A stretch of DNA of 64,000 nt from G963422745 sp963422745 (GCA_963422745.1 OY730477.1:1550001-1614000); one strand, 5' to 3'; positions 17,079 to 25,932 are shown, counted from the first letter of the stretch. Notes: generated by a model not told the origin, from the letters alone. Made by a program: numbers and translations.

Positions 17079-18014
17079 ATGACGTCTCACAAGCCCGTAT
17101 TGCATAGCCTGGCCGAGGCTTGGGGCGAAGACGCACGCTCACTGTCGCCTGCGGTCACATCTCTCACAGGTGACAACCTGGGTGCCTACCCAAGCGGTAA
17201 CACCCTGATCGTACGGGGCACAGCAGAAACCGTGCTGATTGATCCCTCAATCACTGTGGTTGAGCGGGGACTCGCGATTGATGTCGACGCCGTGATCAAC
17301 AGCCACGGACACGAAGATCACCTTGCTGGCAATGGTGCCTTTCCAAAGGCCCGAGTGCAGATACACGAAGGCGACCTCGAAACTGCCCGAAGTCTCGACG
17401 GGCTCATGGCGGGATTCGGCTACAACCGTCATGACAACCCGGATCTGGCTCTCAAGTTTTGTGAGGAGTTCCATTTCACGCCGAGACCGGACGCCACCGG
17501 CTTCACAGACGGACACACCTGGGATCTGGGCGGCGGGACAACGATCGAGGCTCTTCACCTACCCGGCCATACACGTGGGCACAGCGGATTCATGATCACC
17601 GGTGGGATCCTCTACCTGTCCGATATCGACCTGACCGGTTTCGGACCTTGGTACGGCGATGTCTGGAGCGATCTTGACCAGTTCGAACACAGCATCAACA
17701 TCGTGCGCGGGATCGAGGCCGATAAGTATGTAACTTTCCATCACAAGGGGATAATTGAGGATCACCAAACCTTCCTTAGGTTGCTCGACAGGTTCGAGTC
17801 GGTCATCGAACGGCGTCATCATGCGATGCTTAACTTCCTGGCCGAGCCGCGTTATGTCAGCGATTTTGTGGCGCACCGCTTCGTGTATCGCCAAACCGAC
17901 GACGTCGTGTTCGCCGATGCCGTGGAAAACAGGGCCGCTCAGCTTCACCTGGCACGGATGATAAATCGCGGCGAAGCCGAGCAGTTCGACGACGGCCGCT
18001 ACCGCGCCGTGTAG
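17079..18014 (+). CDS. MBL-fold metallo-hydrolase
   Basis: 311 aa, ATG 10 nt after the tRNA CCA. The metallo-beta-lactamase motif HGHEDH (SHGHEDHLAGN, about 75-80) is complete. Later metal ligands are LPGHTRGHSGF (His), YLSDIDLTG (Asp) and TFHHKG (His), so two metals can be bound. Such enzymes hydrolyse thioesters (glyoxalase II type), lactones, or phosphodiesters; the wide spacing and C-terminal helices do not point to one substrate. The close tRNA suggests shared transcription, with the mRNA released by tRNA 3' processing and left with almost no leader. Confidence 0.85.
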   Translation: MTSHKPVLHSLAEAWGEDARSLSPAVTSLTGDNLGAYPSGNTLIVRGTAETVLIDPSITVVERGLAIDVDAVINSHGHEDHLAGNGAFPKARVQIHEGDLETARSLDGLMAGFGYNRHDNPDLALKFCEEFHFTPRPDATGFTDGHTWDLGGGTTIEALHLPGHTRGHSGFMITGGILYLSDIDLTGFGPWYGDVWSDLDQFEHSINIVRGIEADKYVTFHHKGIIEDHQTFLRLLDRFESVIERRHHAMLNFLAEPRYVSDFVAHRFVYRQTDDVVFADAVENRAAQLHLARMINRGEAEQFDDGRYRAV

Positions 18015-18062
18015 GTCCTACTTCGCCCCTGTAGATCCAATTAGGGCCCTGGCGCCAGCTGT

Positions 18063-19034
18063 TCAGAGGGTGACGACAGCCTTACCGGTCAACTCTCGTT
18101 CGGCTATGGCCTGGATTGTTTGGGCCGCCTTGTCAAACCCGACGGGTGGATACAGCGCAGGCTTGACCTTTCCCTGCCGGGCGAGTTCCAGCACGTCCGC
18201 CATCTGGCGCCTAAGGCTTGAGGGATCACGCATCACTGAAGCTCCCCAATGCACGCCGACGATTGAGTAGTTCTTGAGCAAAGCGTGGTTGGCCGGAGCC
18301 TGGGGGATCCCGGCGACGAACCCGATGATCAGGAGCCTTCCGTTCCATGCCATGCACCTGCGAACCTGATGGAAGACGTCACCACCGACCGGGTGGTAGG
18401 CCACATCAACCCCGCCACCGCTCATCTCTCGAACGGTGTCAACCCAAGCGGGGACCTTTTGATGATCCACCACGTACTCGGCACCGAGGTTGCGAACCAA
18501 GTCAGCCTTGGTGTCACCTCCGACCACGGCGATCGGCACCGCGCCCGCTGCGAGACAGAGTTGGATGCAGGCGCTGCCGGTTCCTCCTGCGGCACCGGTG
18601 ATTAGCACGGTCTCGCCAGGTTGCAGTTGGGCGCGTTCGTGTAGAGCGAACATGGTGGTCCCGTAGTTAACCGGGAGAGCTGCCGCCTCTGCTGGTGACA
18701 GGACCTCGGTCGGGTAGGGATAACACATCCGTGCTGGCACGGCGTTGCGTTCACGTAGTCCGCCACCGAGCACTATGACAGCGGTGCCGACGCCGATACC
18801 GCTAACGTCTGCGCCGACTTCACGGACCACGCCAGCTGTTTCCCCACCGGGCGTGTAGGGAAAGGTCGTCTTCACCTGGTACTCGCCGCGGCAACTCAAC
18901 ACGTCCGGAAACGTCAGACCAACCGCCAACGTGTCTATGACAACCTGTCCCGGACCGGGCTCGGGGTCAGAGACCTCCTCAATCCCTAGGACGTCGATTG
19001 GTTCCCCAGGCTCATGGGACTGCCATACGCGCAT
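18063..19034 (-). CDS. NADPH:quinone oxidoreductase-like (MDR superfamily, zinc-free)
   Basis: 323 aa. Medium-chain dehydrogenase/reductase fold: N-terminal GroES-like domain (LAVGLTFPDVLSCRGEYQ; PGGETAGVVREVG), nucleotide-binding loop ITGAAGGTGSACIQL, and GGGVDVAYHPVGGDVF. The Cys and His ligands for catalytic zinc seen in alcohol dehydrogenases are missing, which fits the quinone oxidoreductase/enoyl reductase branch. It would reduce quinones or enones, or 2-enoyl thioesters, with NADPH. It is convergent with the MBL gene and divergent from the aminotransferase. The 19035-19231 spacer carries an interrupted inverted repeat (GGGCC...GGCCC, about 19108). Confidence 0.85.
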   Translation of the reverse strand: MRVWQSHEPGEPIDVLGIEEVSDPEPGPGQVVIDTLAVGLTFPDVLSCRGEYQVKTTFPYTPGGETAGVVREVGADVSGIGVGTAVIVLGGGLRERNAVPARMCYPYPTEVLSPAEAAALPVNYGTTMFALHERAQLQPGETVLITGAAGGTGSACIQLCLAAGAVPIAVVGGDTKADLVRNLGAEYVVDHQKVPAWVDTVREMSGGGVDVAYHPVGGDVFHQVRRCMAWNGRLLIIGFVAGIPQAPANHALLKNYSIVGVHWGASVMRDPSSLRRQMADVLELARQGKVKPALYPPVGFDKAAQTIQAIAERELTGKAVVTL

Positions 19035-19231
19035 AGCGGTGAAACTAGCCGTAGGTCACAGTCGTACACACTGCTTGCACAGCTTTGTGCGGACTTGACC
19101 AATTGGGCCGATTTGATTGGCCCGCCAATTGAGCCTGGGCCATGAACCAAAGCAGTTCGAGTGGTGACCGCACTTGGTTGGCGTGACCATTTGGTTAGTG
19201 TGACTATCAGAATTGCTAGACACTCTAACTC

Positions 19232-20605
19232 ATGGTGTGTTATGGTGTTGATGTGATTGATTCACGTGCCGCTGCAAGGGCTCATGTCGTGCCTCACTTC
19301 ACCAAGGGCAGCGCCTGGGACTCATCAGAGCTGATCGTCATGGATCACGGCGAGGGTTGCTACGTCACCGACACCGAAGGCCGCAGGTACCTTGACGGGC
19401 TTGCGGGACTGTTCTGCTCGAATCTCGGTCATGGGCGAAAGGACTTGGCCGTAGCTGCCCAAAGGCAAATGGAGAAGCTCGCCTTCTACCCCAACTGGGG
19501 CTATGCCCACGAGCCGGTCACTCAAGCAGCAGCCATGATTGCCGAGGTTGCACCCGGGGATCTTGACGAGGTGTTCTTCGTCGGTTCCGGCTCCGAGGCC
19601 GTGGAGTCCGCCCTCAAGTTCGCTCGCAACTATCACGTGGCCAATGGCGAGGAGTCGCGCTACAAGGTGATCTCTCGAGAGTGGAGCTATCACGGCACAA
19701 CCCTCGCTGCGCTAAGCGTCACCGGGGTCGAGAAATTCCGCCGGATGTTCCAGCCGATGTTGTGGGACGGAGTGCGCCATGTGGTCAACACCATTGGTGA
19801 CTCACGTCAGGAGCTGGCGAGTGCCCGAGCCGTTGAAGAAATGATCCTCAAGGAGGGACCAGAAACCGTCGCGATGGTGATCGCCGAGCCTGTTCAGAAC
19901 GGACGTGGCTGTCTTGTACCCCCCGCAGGCTATTGGCAGGAACTACGACGCATCTGCGACACCCACGGAGTCTTGTTGTGCGCGGATGAGGTCATCTGCT
20001 CATTCGGCCGTCTCGGTTACTTCTTCGGCTGCGAGCGCCTCGGGGTCGTTCCGGATCTGATCACCTTCGCCAAGGGTGTGACCAGTGCGTACGTTCCCCT
20101 CGGAGGACTGGTGGTGCGGCGTCCTCTTATTGAGCGGATCTGGGAATCCGATTCAGGCCTTTACAACCACGGATCGACCTTCGGGGGACATCCCGTGTCC
20201 ACAGCGGTTGCTGTGGCCAACATTCAAGCTATGCACGACGAGAAGATCATGGACCATGTCCTTGCCAATGAGGACTATTTTCGTGCTGGCATGACGTGGC
20301 TCGTGGACCGACACGACATCTTGCGTGAATGCCGAGGAACTGGCTACTTATACGCGTTGGAGTTGATGGGTTCGCGCTCACAAGGCCGAGATCTCAACGA
20401 GGTGGAGACCGCCGAACTCCAAGGTGGCGTGCTTGCCGGGCTACTCAAGGAAGCGGGCCTGCTTATCCGGCCCGACGATCGAGGCGCCACCATGTTGACC
20501 TATGCGCCGCCGCTGATAGCAGATGCCGCGGTAATCGACGACGTCATTGACCGTTCCGATCAAGTCCTAACCGGTGCTGGGCATTGGCTGTCCCACAGGA
20601 ATTGA
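19232..20605 (+). CDS. tpa: Class III aminotransferase, probable taurine:pyruvate aminotransferase
   Basis: 457 aa from ATG 19232; a GTG at 19253 is an alternative, perhaps leaderless, start. Fold-type I PLP enzyme: FFVGSGSEAVESALKFAR (PLP phosphate contacts), WSYHGTTLAALS, Asp in LLCADEVICSFGR, and the Schiff-base Lys in TFAKGVTSAYVPLGG (about 281). The omega-amino-acid:pyruvate branch covers beta-alanine, GABA, putrescine and taurine. Linkage to a TauABC-like transporter, pta and xsc makes taurine to sulfoacetaldehyde (with alanine formed) the best guess. It is the first gene of the island. The sequence alone would not exclude other omega-amines. Confidence 0.82.
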   Translation: MVCYGVDVIDSRAAARAHVVPHFTKGSAWDSSELIVMDHGEGCYVTDTEGRRYLDGLAGLFCSNLGHGRKDLAVAAQRQMEKLAFYPNWGYAHEPVTQAAAMIAEVAPGDLDEVFFVGSGSEAVESALKFARNYHVANGEESRYKVISREWSYHGTTLAALSVTGVEKFRRMFQPMLWDGVRHVVNTIGDSRQELASARAVEEMILKEGPETVAMVIAEPVQNGRGCLVPPAGYWQELRRICDTHGVLLCADEVICSFGRLGYFFGCERLGVVPDLITFAKGVTSAYVPLGGLVVRRPLIERIWESDSGLYNHGSTFGGHPVSTAVAVANIQAMHDEKIMDHVLANEDYFRAGMTWLVDRHDILRECRGTGYLYALELMGSRSQGRDLNEVETAELQGGVLAGLLKEAGLLIRPDDRGATMLTYAPPLIADAAVIDDVIDRSDQVLTGAGHWLSHRN

Positions 20606-20902
20606 ACACCGCAATGAATTGCCCCGAACTCGGGATCGCTTACCTGTACACCTCGTTGATTTGTCAGAACACCATGAATGAAGTCGCCCCATCAACGCGA
20701 ATCATCCTTGTGGGACGAGGACCTGCGCATCAACTGAAGAATCGTGGTAGTAATAGGCAGCTTAATTTGATGCTCGCATGTGGTGGGCCGCTTGTCAGCG
20801 GCTCGCGGATGACCGTTGATCCCAAGCCTTCGCAAATGATCCCAATCCTTCGCAAAACCCCGGCGTCCAAACGACGCCTAACTCACAATGCTGGAGGGCA
20901 AC
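20606..20902. other. Spacer upstream of tauA with direct and inverted repeats
   Basis: No gene is supported. GATCCCAAGCCTTCGCAAA (20818) repeats as GATCCCAATCCTTCGCAAA (20838), a 20-bp period that could be a pair of operators. There are two hairpins, GCCGCTTGTCAGCGGC (about 20787-20802) and GGCGTCCAAACGACGCC (about 20863-20879), the latter close to the tauA ribosome-binding site. Confidence 0.5.
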
Positions 20903-22009
20903 GTGAAAAAACTAATCCTGGTACTGATTCCCCTGTGGCTCATCGCCGCGGCCTGTGGCGACGACGATTCAGTTGAGGCGGACGATCCGGTTGAGACGGT
21001 CGATCCGGTTGAGACGGTCGATCCGGTTGAGACGGTCGATCCGGTTGAGACGGTCGATCCGGTTGAGACCGACTATCCGGATGAGATCAACGTTGCCTAC
21101 TTCTTGGAGTGGCCGACACCTATCCAGTACGGTCAGCTTGACGGCACGTTCGCCGAGGCCCTGGGAGTTGACATCAACTGGCTGCCGTTTGGCAATGGCG
21201 GTGAGATGTCCGAAGCGATGATCGCCGGTGACGTGGACATTGCGTACTCCCAAGGGCTCACCCCGTTTGCCGGTGCCGTCAACGGTGGTGTTGACCTCAA
21301 GCTGGTGGGCATTGCCGTCAGCTATTCCGAGGCCGACAATTGTGTCGTACAGGGCAGCCTCGGTGCTACTAAGGACAACGCTGCACAGACGCTGAGCGGT
21401 GCCACAGTGATGACCCCATTCGGCAACGTCACCCACTACAAGATGCTGTCGATGATGGACCATCTCGGTGTGGATCTCACGGATCTTGATATCCTTCAAG
21501 CAGCAGATGGTGCTACCACTGCGGCCGCCTTTCAGTCCGGCGACATTGATGTCGGATGCGCTTTCGGCGCTGCCGTTGTCAACATGCTCGAGAGCGGCGG
21601 AAATCTGCTCATGACGGGCGCCGAGCACGAGAATGAGATGGGCGTCTATACCTATGACATCGTTTCGGTCCCCACCAAGTTCGGTGAGGAAACCCCCGAC
21701 CTTGTAGCTGATTTCCTCAAGGTAACCGACGAATTCAATCGGGCGTGGAAGGCCGACATGGACGGCCGCAATCCGACGATTGCCAAGGCTGCTGGCTTGG
21801 AAGATGTCGGCAACTTCCTCAGTGACGAAGTCTGGTTCACTTTCCCGACCATTGAGGAGCAGCTCGGCAGCGACTGGCTCGGCGGAAACGTCGCAGCGGC
21901 AATGAAAGCCCAGGTGGAAACCCTGAACGAACTTAGTGACGGCGATCCCGCGGTTGGCGACTTCGCTGGCTCGGTTGATACCAGCTATCTCAAGTTGGCG
22001 CAGGGCTGA
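20903..22009 (+). CDS. tauA: ABC transporter substrate-binding lipoprotein, TauA/NMT1 family
   Basis: 368 aa from GTG 20903, five nt after GGAGG; the ATG at 20888 lies before the Shine-Dalgarno and is rejected. Signal peptide KKLILVLIPLWLIAAAC has a lipobox with lipid Cys at 18. Next comes an acidic linker of five VETVDP repeats made of an 18-bp DNA repeat. The periplasmic-binding fold follows: INVAYFLEWPTPIQYGQ, DVDIAYSQGLTPF, VMTPFGNVTHYKML and GDIDVGCAFGAAV, as in sulfonate/taurine/nitrate binders. It delivers the substrate to the TauBC-like permease. Taurine is inferred from xsc and tpa. Confidence 0.85.
   Translation: MKKLILVLIPLWLIAAACGDDDSVEADDPVETVDPVETVDPVETVDPVETVDPVETDYPDEINVAYFLEWPTPIQYGQLDGTFAEALGVDINWLPFGNGGEMSEAMIAGDVDIAYSQGLTPFAGAVNGGVDLKLVGIAVSYSEADNCVVQGSLGATKDNAAQTLSGATVMTPFGNVTHYKMLSMMDHLGVDLTDLDILQAADGATTAAAFQSGDIDVGCAFGAAVVNMLESGGNLLMTGAEHENEMGVYTYDIVSVPTKFGEETPDLVADFLKVTDEFNRAWKADMDGRNPTIAKAAGLEDVGNFLSDEVWFTFPTIEEQLGSDWLGGNVAAAMKAQVETLNELSDGDPAVGDFAGSVDTSYLKLAQG
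20987..21069 (+). repeat. 18-bp coding tandem repeat in tauA linker
   Basis: GTTGAGACGGTCGATCCG is repeated about five times almost without change and encodes VETVDP units between the lipid anchor and the binding domain. Low synonymous variation suggests recent expansion; copy number would alter only linker length. Confidence 0.9.
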
Positions 22010-22086
22010 ACACGCCCGTCCCGGTAGCGTCACTGCTTAGAACCTCGGGTAGCTGATGGGCTAGATTCGTTGATGAAGAACTGGTA

Positions 22087-22124
22087 GACGGCGCCGGGGA
22101 ATTCCCCGGCGCCGTCGCCTTTTC
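22087..22124 (+). terminator. Strong stem-loop between tauA and tauB
   Basis: A perfect 30-bp palindrome (22087-22116: GACGGCGCCGGGGAA and its complement) is followed by GCCTTTTCC. It resembles an intrinsic terminator or mRNA-stabilising hairpin. Placed after the binding-protein gene, it would let tauA be expressed above tauB and tauC, as is common in ABC import operons. Confidence 0.75.
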
Positions 22125-22148
22125 CGTACTCAATTCTCAGGAGGAGTA

Positions 22149-22952
22149 GTGAAAGACCTTTGCGTAAATGACGTTGACATGGTGTATGACCTGCCCAACA
22201 ATGCCTCGGTCCATGCCTTGAGCGACGTCTCATTTGAACTGCCTGCAGGCCGGTTGCTGACATTGCTCGGCCCTTCGGGTTGTGGCAAGACCACGCTGCT
22301 CAACATTCTCGCAGGGTTCTTGGCCCCGACCAGAGGTTCTGTGACCCTCGGCGGAAAGGCCATTAGAGGACCCGGCCAAGACCGGGGCATGGTCTTCCAA
22401 CAGGGAGCACTGTTTGAATGGCTCAACGTGGAAAAAAATATCGCCTTCGGACCGAGGATGAACCGCGCTAACCGGGCCAGTACAAAACAGAAAGTCGCCG
22501 AATTGCTTGAGATCGTCGGTCTCGGCGGGTTTGGCGACAAGCAGGTCTATGAACTCTCCGGTGGGATGCAGCAGCGGGTGGCGCTGGCCCGCTGCCTTGC
22601 GAACGACCCCGACGTGATCCTCATGGACGAGCCGCTAGGGGCGCTTGACGCGCTTACCCGCGAGAAAATGCAGGGTCTGATCCTGGAGCTGTGGCAGGAG
22701 ACCGGCAAGACGATAATTCTCGTCACGCACTCCGTGGAGGAGGCGCTCTACCTCGGCGACAGGATCTTCGTGATGGCCCCGAGACCAGGAAGGATTCACA
22801 GCGACTATGAGTTGCCATTCGCCCAACAGGGCCTCAGCGTGGATGCACGCGAGCTCAAAGCATCTGCGGAATTCGCTGAGAGGCGAGATGAAATCCTCTC
22901 GATCATCTGGGAGATGGAAGAAGAGATCATGGGCCGACAGGAGGCCGTGTAA
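22149..22952 (+). CDS. tauB: ABC transporter ATP-binding protein, TauB/SsuB family
   Basis: 267 aa with a GTG start behind AGGAGG. Walker A GPSGCGKTT, Q-loop VFQQGALFEWLNV, signature LSGGMQQRVALARCL, Walker B VILMDEPLGALD and H-loop THSVEEA are all complete. The family couples ATP hydrolysis to import of taurine, sulfonates or nitrate. Its stop overlaps the permease start (TAATG). It sits downstream of a hairpin, so it may be read through from tauA at a lower level. Confidence 0.9.
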   Translation: MKDLCVNDVDMVYDLPNNASVHALSDVSFELPAGRLLTLLGPSGCGKTTLLNILAGFLAPTRGSVTLGGKAIRGPGQDRGMVFQQGALFEWLNVEKNIAFGPRMNRANRASTKQKVAELLEIVGLGGFGDKQVYELSGGMQQRVALARCLANDPDVILMDEPLGALDALTREKMQGLILELWQETGKTIILVTHSVEEALYLGDRIFVMAPRPGRIHSDYELPFAQQGLSVDARELKASAEFAERRDEILSIIWEMEEEIMGRQEAV

Positions 22953-23944
22953 TGGCGGTGCCATCAGACCCAACGAGCATTGAGGCAGACACGGTGTCAG
23001 GGCCTGGCCGCTTGGCACGCCTGTTCTCGCGCGGGGACGCGCAGAGCGCGCGCAAGACGGTTACCTTCGGCGACTCGAGCGCGGTTCGCAGCCTGCCGAT
23101 CTGGAGCCTGATCTCGCTGGTCGGTCTCGTGGTCTTCTGGTTCGTTGCCACCTACGCCTGGGGTCTACCCGCTGAGTTCAAAGACCCCGAGTTGAGCGAC
23201 AAGCTGCGGATCGCGGTCTGCAACGCCGATGCCGCCTGCAAGGGTTCGTTCACTCAGCTCCTTGGACCGCTTCAGTTTCCGTCGGTACGCGACACTTGGA
23301 ACAGCTTTTTCGCGTTGAGCGACGAGGGTTTCAAAGGCTCCACGCTGTGGGGTCACACGCGCATCAGCCTGTGGCGGGTCCTGCGCGGCATGTTTTGGGG
23401 TTCGGTGCTGGGCATCCCGATCGGTTTCTCCATGGGCCTGTCAAGCCGGGCTCGGGGATTCTTTGACACACCAGTGGAGATGTTCCGTCCCATTCCGCCT
23501 CTCGCTCTGCTGCCGTTGTTCATCTTGGTGTTCGGAATCGGCGACGGCACGGCGGTGCGACTGCTGATCTTCGCCAGCATCTGGATCATGATAATCGCGG
23601 CCCGATCTGGGGTACAGGCCGCCAACCTCTCGAAGATCCGCGCGGCGTACTCGCTGGGCGCCTCCAAATGGCAGGTTCTGGTACGCGTTTTGCTTCCCAA
23701 CGCTCTACCGGAGCTGTTTACCGGTTTCCGGGTGGCGGTGGGCGTGTCGTGGGGGACGCTGGTGGCCGCCGAACTGGTCGGCGCCCCAGACGGACTTGGG
23801 GCGATGATTTTCGCCGCTCGCCCGATCTTCCGCCTCGACGTCGTCGTGGTCGGCATCATCGTGATTGCCATACTTGGAGTTGCCATGGACATCGCCTTGC
23901 GTTTTTTGGAATCGAAGCTGATTCCGTGGCGGGGCAGGAGTTGA
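22952..23944 (+). CDS. tauC: ABC transporter permease, TauC/SsuC family
   Basis: 330 aa. An N-terminal hydrophilic stretch of about 45 residues is followed by six membrane segments (first SLISLVGLVVFWFVATYAW). The EAA loop AAYSLGASKWQVLVRVLLP, which docks on the ATPase, is clear, as is the PIPPLALLPLFILVFGIGDG segment typical of taurine/sulfonate permeases. The first periplasmic loop is about 70 residues and longer than usual, with two Cys (AVCNADAACKG) that could form a disulfide. The next gene begins 12 nt after the stop. Confidence 0.88.
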   Translation: MAVPSDPTSIEADTVSGPGRLARLFSRGDAQSARKTVTFGDSSAVRSLPIWSLISLVGLVVFWFVATYAWGLPAEFKDPELSDKLRIAVCNADAACKGSFTQLLGPLQFPSVRDTWNSFFALSDEGFKGSTLWGHTRISLWRVLRGMFWGSVLGIPIGFSMGLSSRARGFFDTPVEMFRPIPPLALLPLFILVFGIGDGTAVRLLIFASIWIMIIAARSGVQAANLSKIRAAYSLGASKWQVLVRVLLPNALPELFTGFRVAVGVSWGTLVAAELVGAPDGLGAMIFAARPIFRLDVVVVGIIVIAILGVAMDIALRFLESKLIPWRGRS

Positions 23945-23955
23945 TCCAGGCGGCC

Positions 23956-24891
23956 GTGAGCATCCTGGACAGTTGGTATCGTCGGGCGGCTGAGGTACCC
24001 CGGCGAATCCTGCTGGCCGACGGCAACGATCCGCGTGCGCTCGCCGCTGCGGACCGTCTTCGCCTTGAGGGGCTCGCCGAGCCCGTGCTCATCGGACGAG
24101 ACCTCAACGCACTGGATGAAACCGAACACTGCGCGGCCGTTGAGTTGGTCTCCGAACTCGCCTCGGTTGTCACCCCTGCGTGGGCCAGTCGCCCGCTGAT
24201 AGCCGACGATCCGCTCACGATTGCGGCTGCATTGGTGCGCACCGGCTGGGCGGACGCCGCTGTCGCTGGTGCTACCCGAGCGAGTAGTGACGTAATCCGT
24301 GCCGGGCTGCGGATCATCGGCGTCGCGCACGACGCGGAGGCCGTCAGCAGTTCGTTCCTAATCTTGCTGCCAGACGGCAAGCCGATCGTCTACGGCGACT
24401 GCGGCGTCTTCGTGGATCCCACCGCCGAGCAATTGGCCTTGATCGCCCGGCAATGTGCGGCGACCTTCGCCACGCTCACAGACACTCGACCGAGGGTGGC
24501 GATGTTGTCGTTTTCGACCAAGGGCAGCGCCACGCATCCGAAGGTCAACAAGGTTGTGCAAGCCACCCGACTCGTTCGTGATATCGCCCCTGATCTTGAT
24601 GTCGACGGCGAATTGCAGTTCGACGCCGCCTGGGTTCCTGCAGTGGCACAGGCGAAAGCTCCCGAATCTGCGGTAGCTGGAAGAGCCAATGTGTTCGTCT
24701 TTCCGGACCTTGACAGCGGCAACATTGCCTACAAGATCACAGAGCGCCTCGCAGGGGCACAAGCGTTCGGGCCGCTGCTACAGGGCCTCAACGGCGTGCT
24801 CCACGATCTGTCTCGTGGTTGCTCAGTGGATGACATCGTCAACGTTGCGGTTATAGCCGCGGTTCAGTCCGCTGGCTCCAGCGCCCGCTGA
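23956..24891 (+). CDS. pta: Phosphate acetyltransferase
   Basis: 311 aa from GTG 23956, which gives a family-like N-terminus (SILDSWYRRAAEVPRRILLADGNDPRALAAA). The open frame extends far upstream inside tauC and is not real. PTA_PTB fold: AAALVRTGWADAAVAGATRASSDVIRAGLRIIG, YGDCGVFVDPTAEQLALIA, LSFSTKGSATHPKVNKV, ELQFDAAWVPAVAQAKAP and NVFVFPDLDSGNIAYKITERLAGA. It interconverts acetyl phosphate and acetyl-CoA. In sulfonate degradation it takes acetyl phosphate from Xsc, which fits its position here. There is no acetate kinase alongside. Confidence 0.9.
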   Translation: MSILDSWYRRAAEVPRRILLADGNDPRALAAADRLRLEGLAEPVLIGRDLNALDETEHCAAVELVSELASVVTPAWASRPLIADDPLTIAAALVRTGWADAAVAGATRASSDVIRAGLRIIGVAHDAEAVSSSFLILLPDGKPIVYGDCGVFVDPTAEQLALIARQCAATFATLTDTRPRVAMLSFSTKGSATHPKVNKVVQATRLVRDIAPDLDVDGELQFDAAWVPAVAQAKAPESAVAGRANVFVFPDLDSGNIAYKITERLAGAQAFGPLLQGLNGVLHDLSRGCSVDDIVNVAVIAAVQSAGSSAR

Positions 24892-25308
24892 GCTTGGTCT
24901 GGGTTGGTTGGCCCTGAAATCGAGTGCATCCAGGTTTGTTCCCTCGTTGTTCGACCACTTACGGTCCAACCCCGGTTGCTGTGTAATTGCGCAGGCCGGT
25001 GCGGGTTGAGCGGTGTAGGGGGATTGCGCTGCTTGGTCTGGGTTGGTTGGCCCTGAAATCGAGTGCGTCCTGGCTTGTTCCCTCGTTGTTCGACCACTTA
25101 CGGTCCAACCCCGGTTGCTGTGTAATTGCGCAGGCCGGTGCGGGTTGGGCGGTGTAGGGGGATTGCGCTGCTTGGTCTGGGTTGGTTGGTCCTGTGTGTA
25201 TCGAGTGCATCCAGGTTTGTGCTCTAGTTGTTCGAGGACTCGCGGTCCAACCCCGGTTGCAGTGCAATTGCGCAGGCCGGTGCGGGTTGAGCGCAAGGGG
25301 ATTGCGCT
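24892..25308. repeat. Three tandem copies of a 139-bp unit
   Basis: Copies at 24892-25030, 25031-25169 and 25170-25308, directly after the pta stop codon. Each begins GCTTGGTCTGGGTTGGTTGG and contains ACCCCGGTTGC and GCGCAGGCCGGTGCGGGTTG. Copies 1 and 2 are nearly identical; copy 3 has diverged. They separate pta from the TetR gene. Open frames on both strands inside the array come only from repetition. Confidence 0.92.
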
Positions 25309-25341
25309 CACTTAGCGGAGCGATCCGATACGGTCGCCGCG

Positions 25342-25932
25342 GTGGCCAGGGAAATCGTGGATCGACAAAGGGTGATCGACACCGCGACTGTGTTGGCCGA
25401 CGCAGAGGGCCTTGATGCGGTGTCGCTGACAAGAGTGGCGAAGATCCTGGGAGTTCGTCAGCCAGCGTTGTACCGCCACGTTGACGGTTACGACGATTTG
25501 TTGAGAAGTCTGGGATTGCTAGGACGAGTCAAGCTAGCCGAAGCCCTTTCCGCAGCGGCGATCGGTGTATCGGGGGAAAAGGCTGTGCGTGCTGTTGGGC
25601 GTGCCTGGCGTGCGCTTGTGCGTGATCATCCGGGTTTGTACGCGGCCACGGACCGCTACCCGTGCGCGGGCGACCCCGAACTTGAATCCGCTGTCGAAGC
25701 TGTGTTGGACATCATCGCTCGGGTTCTCAGTGGGTTCGAACTCGCCGACACGGAACGGATCCATGTTGCCCGAGGGTTGCGCAGCGCTCTGCACGGGTTC
25801 GCCCATCTCGAATCAGGGGACGGCCACCCCTTGCCACATGACCCGACGGAAACCTTTGACCATCTCCTGGATTTACTGATCGCCGGTATCCACAAGCTCG
25901 CCATCGACCGGTCAGCCGCTACCGCCCGATGA
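25342..25932 (+). CDS. TetR-family transcriptional regulator
   Basis: 196 aa with a GTG start. The N-terminal helix-turn-helix is standard: ADAEGLDAVSLTRVAKILGV then RQPALYRHVDGYDDLL. The ligand domain has the AWRALVRDHPGLYAA and HVARGLRSALHGFAHLE pattern of the WHG/TetR_C subgroup. It sits between pta and xsc on the same strand and probably controls the taurine genes, perhaps sensing taurine, sulfoacetaldehyde or an acyl-CoA. The target operator is not evident. Confidence 0.85.
   Translation: MAREIVDRQRVIDTATVLADAEGLDAVSLTRVAKILGVRQPALYRHVDGYDDLLRSLGLLGRVKLAEALSAAAIGVSGEKAVRAVGRAWRALVRDHPGLYAATDRYPCAGDPELESAVEAVLDIIARVLSGFELADTERIHVARGLRSALHGFAHLESGDGHPLPHDPTETFDHLLDLLIAGIHKLAIDRSAATAR

Noticed and set aside
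16862..17080. 72-aa antisense frame over tRNA-Gly
   Set aside because: The peptide RPGSNRRPQPWQGCALPTEL is the familiar artefact of translating the complement of a tRNA gene.
20969..22033. 354-aa antisense frame opposite tauA
   Set aside because: It ends in repeated RLNRID units, the shadow of the VETVDP repeat, and overlaps a clear lipoprotein gene.
23668..23955. N-terminal extension of pta inside tauC
   Set aside because: This part is a frame-shifted reading of the permease; the Pta family begins at SILDSW.
24823..25432. Antisense frames across the 139-bp repeats
   Set aside because: Repeated peptides such as NRGWTVSGRTTREQ arise from the tandem units in shifting frames; no start or ribosome-binding context.
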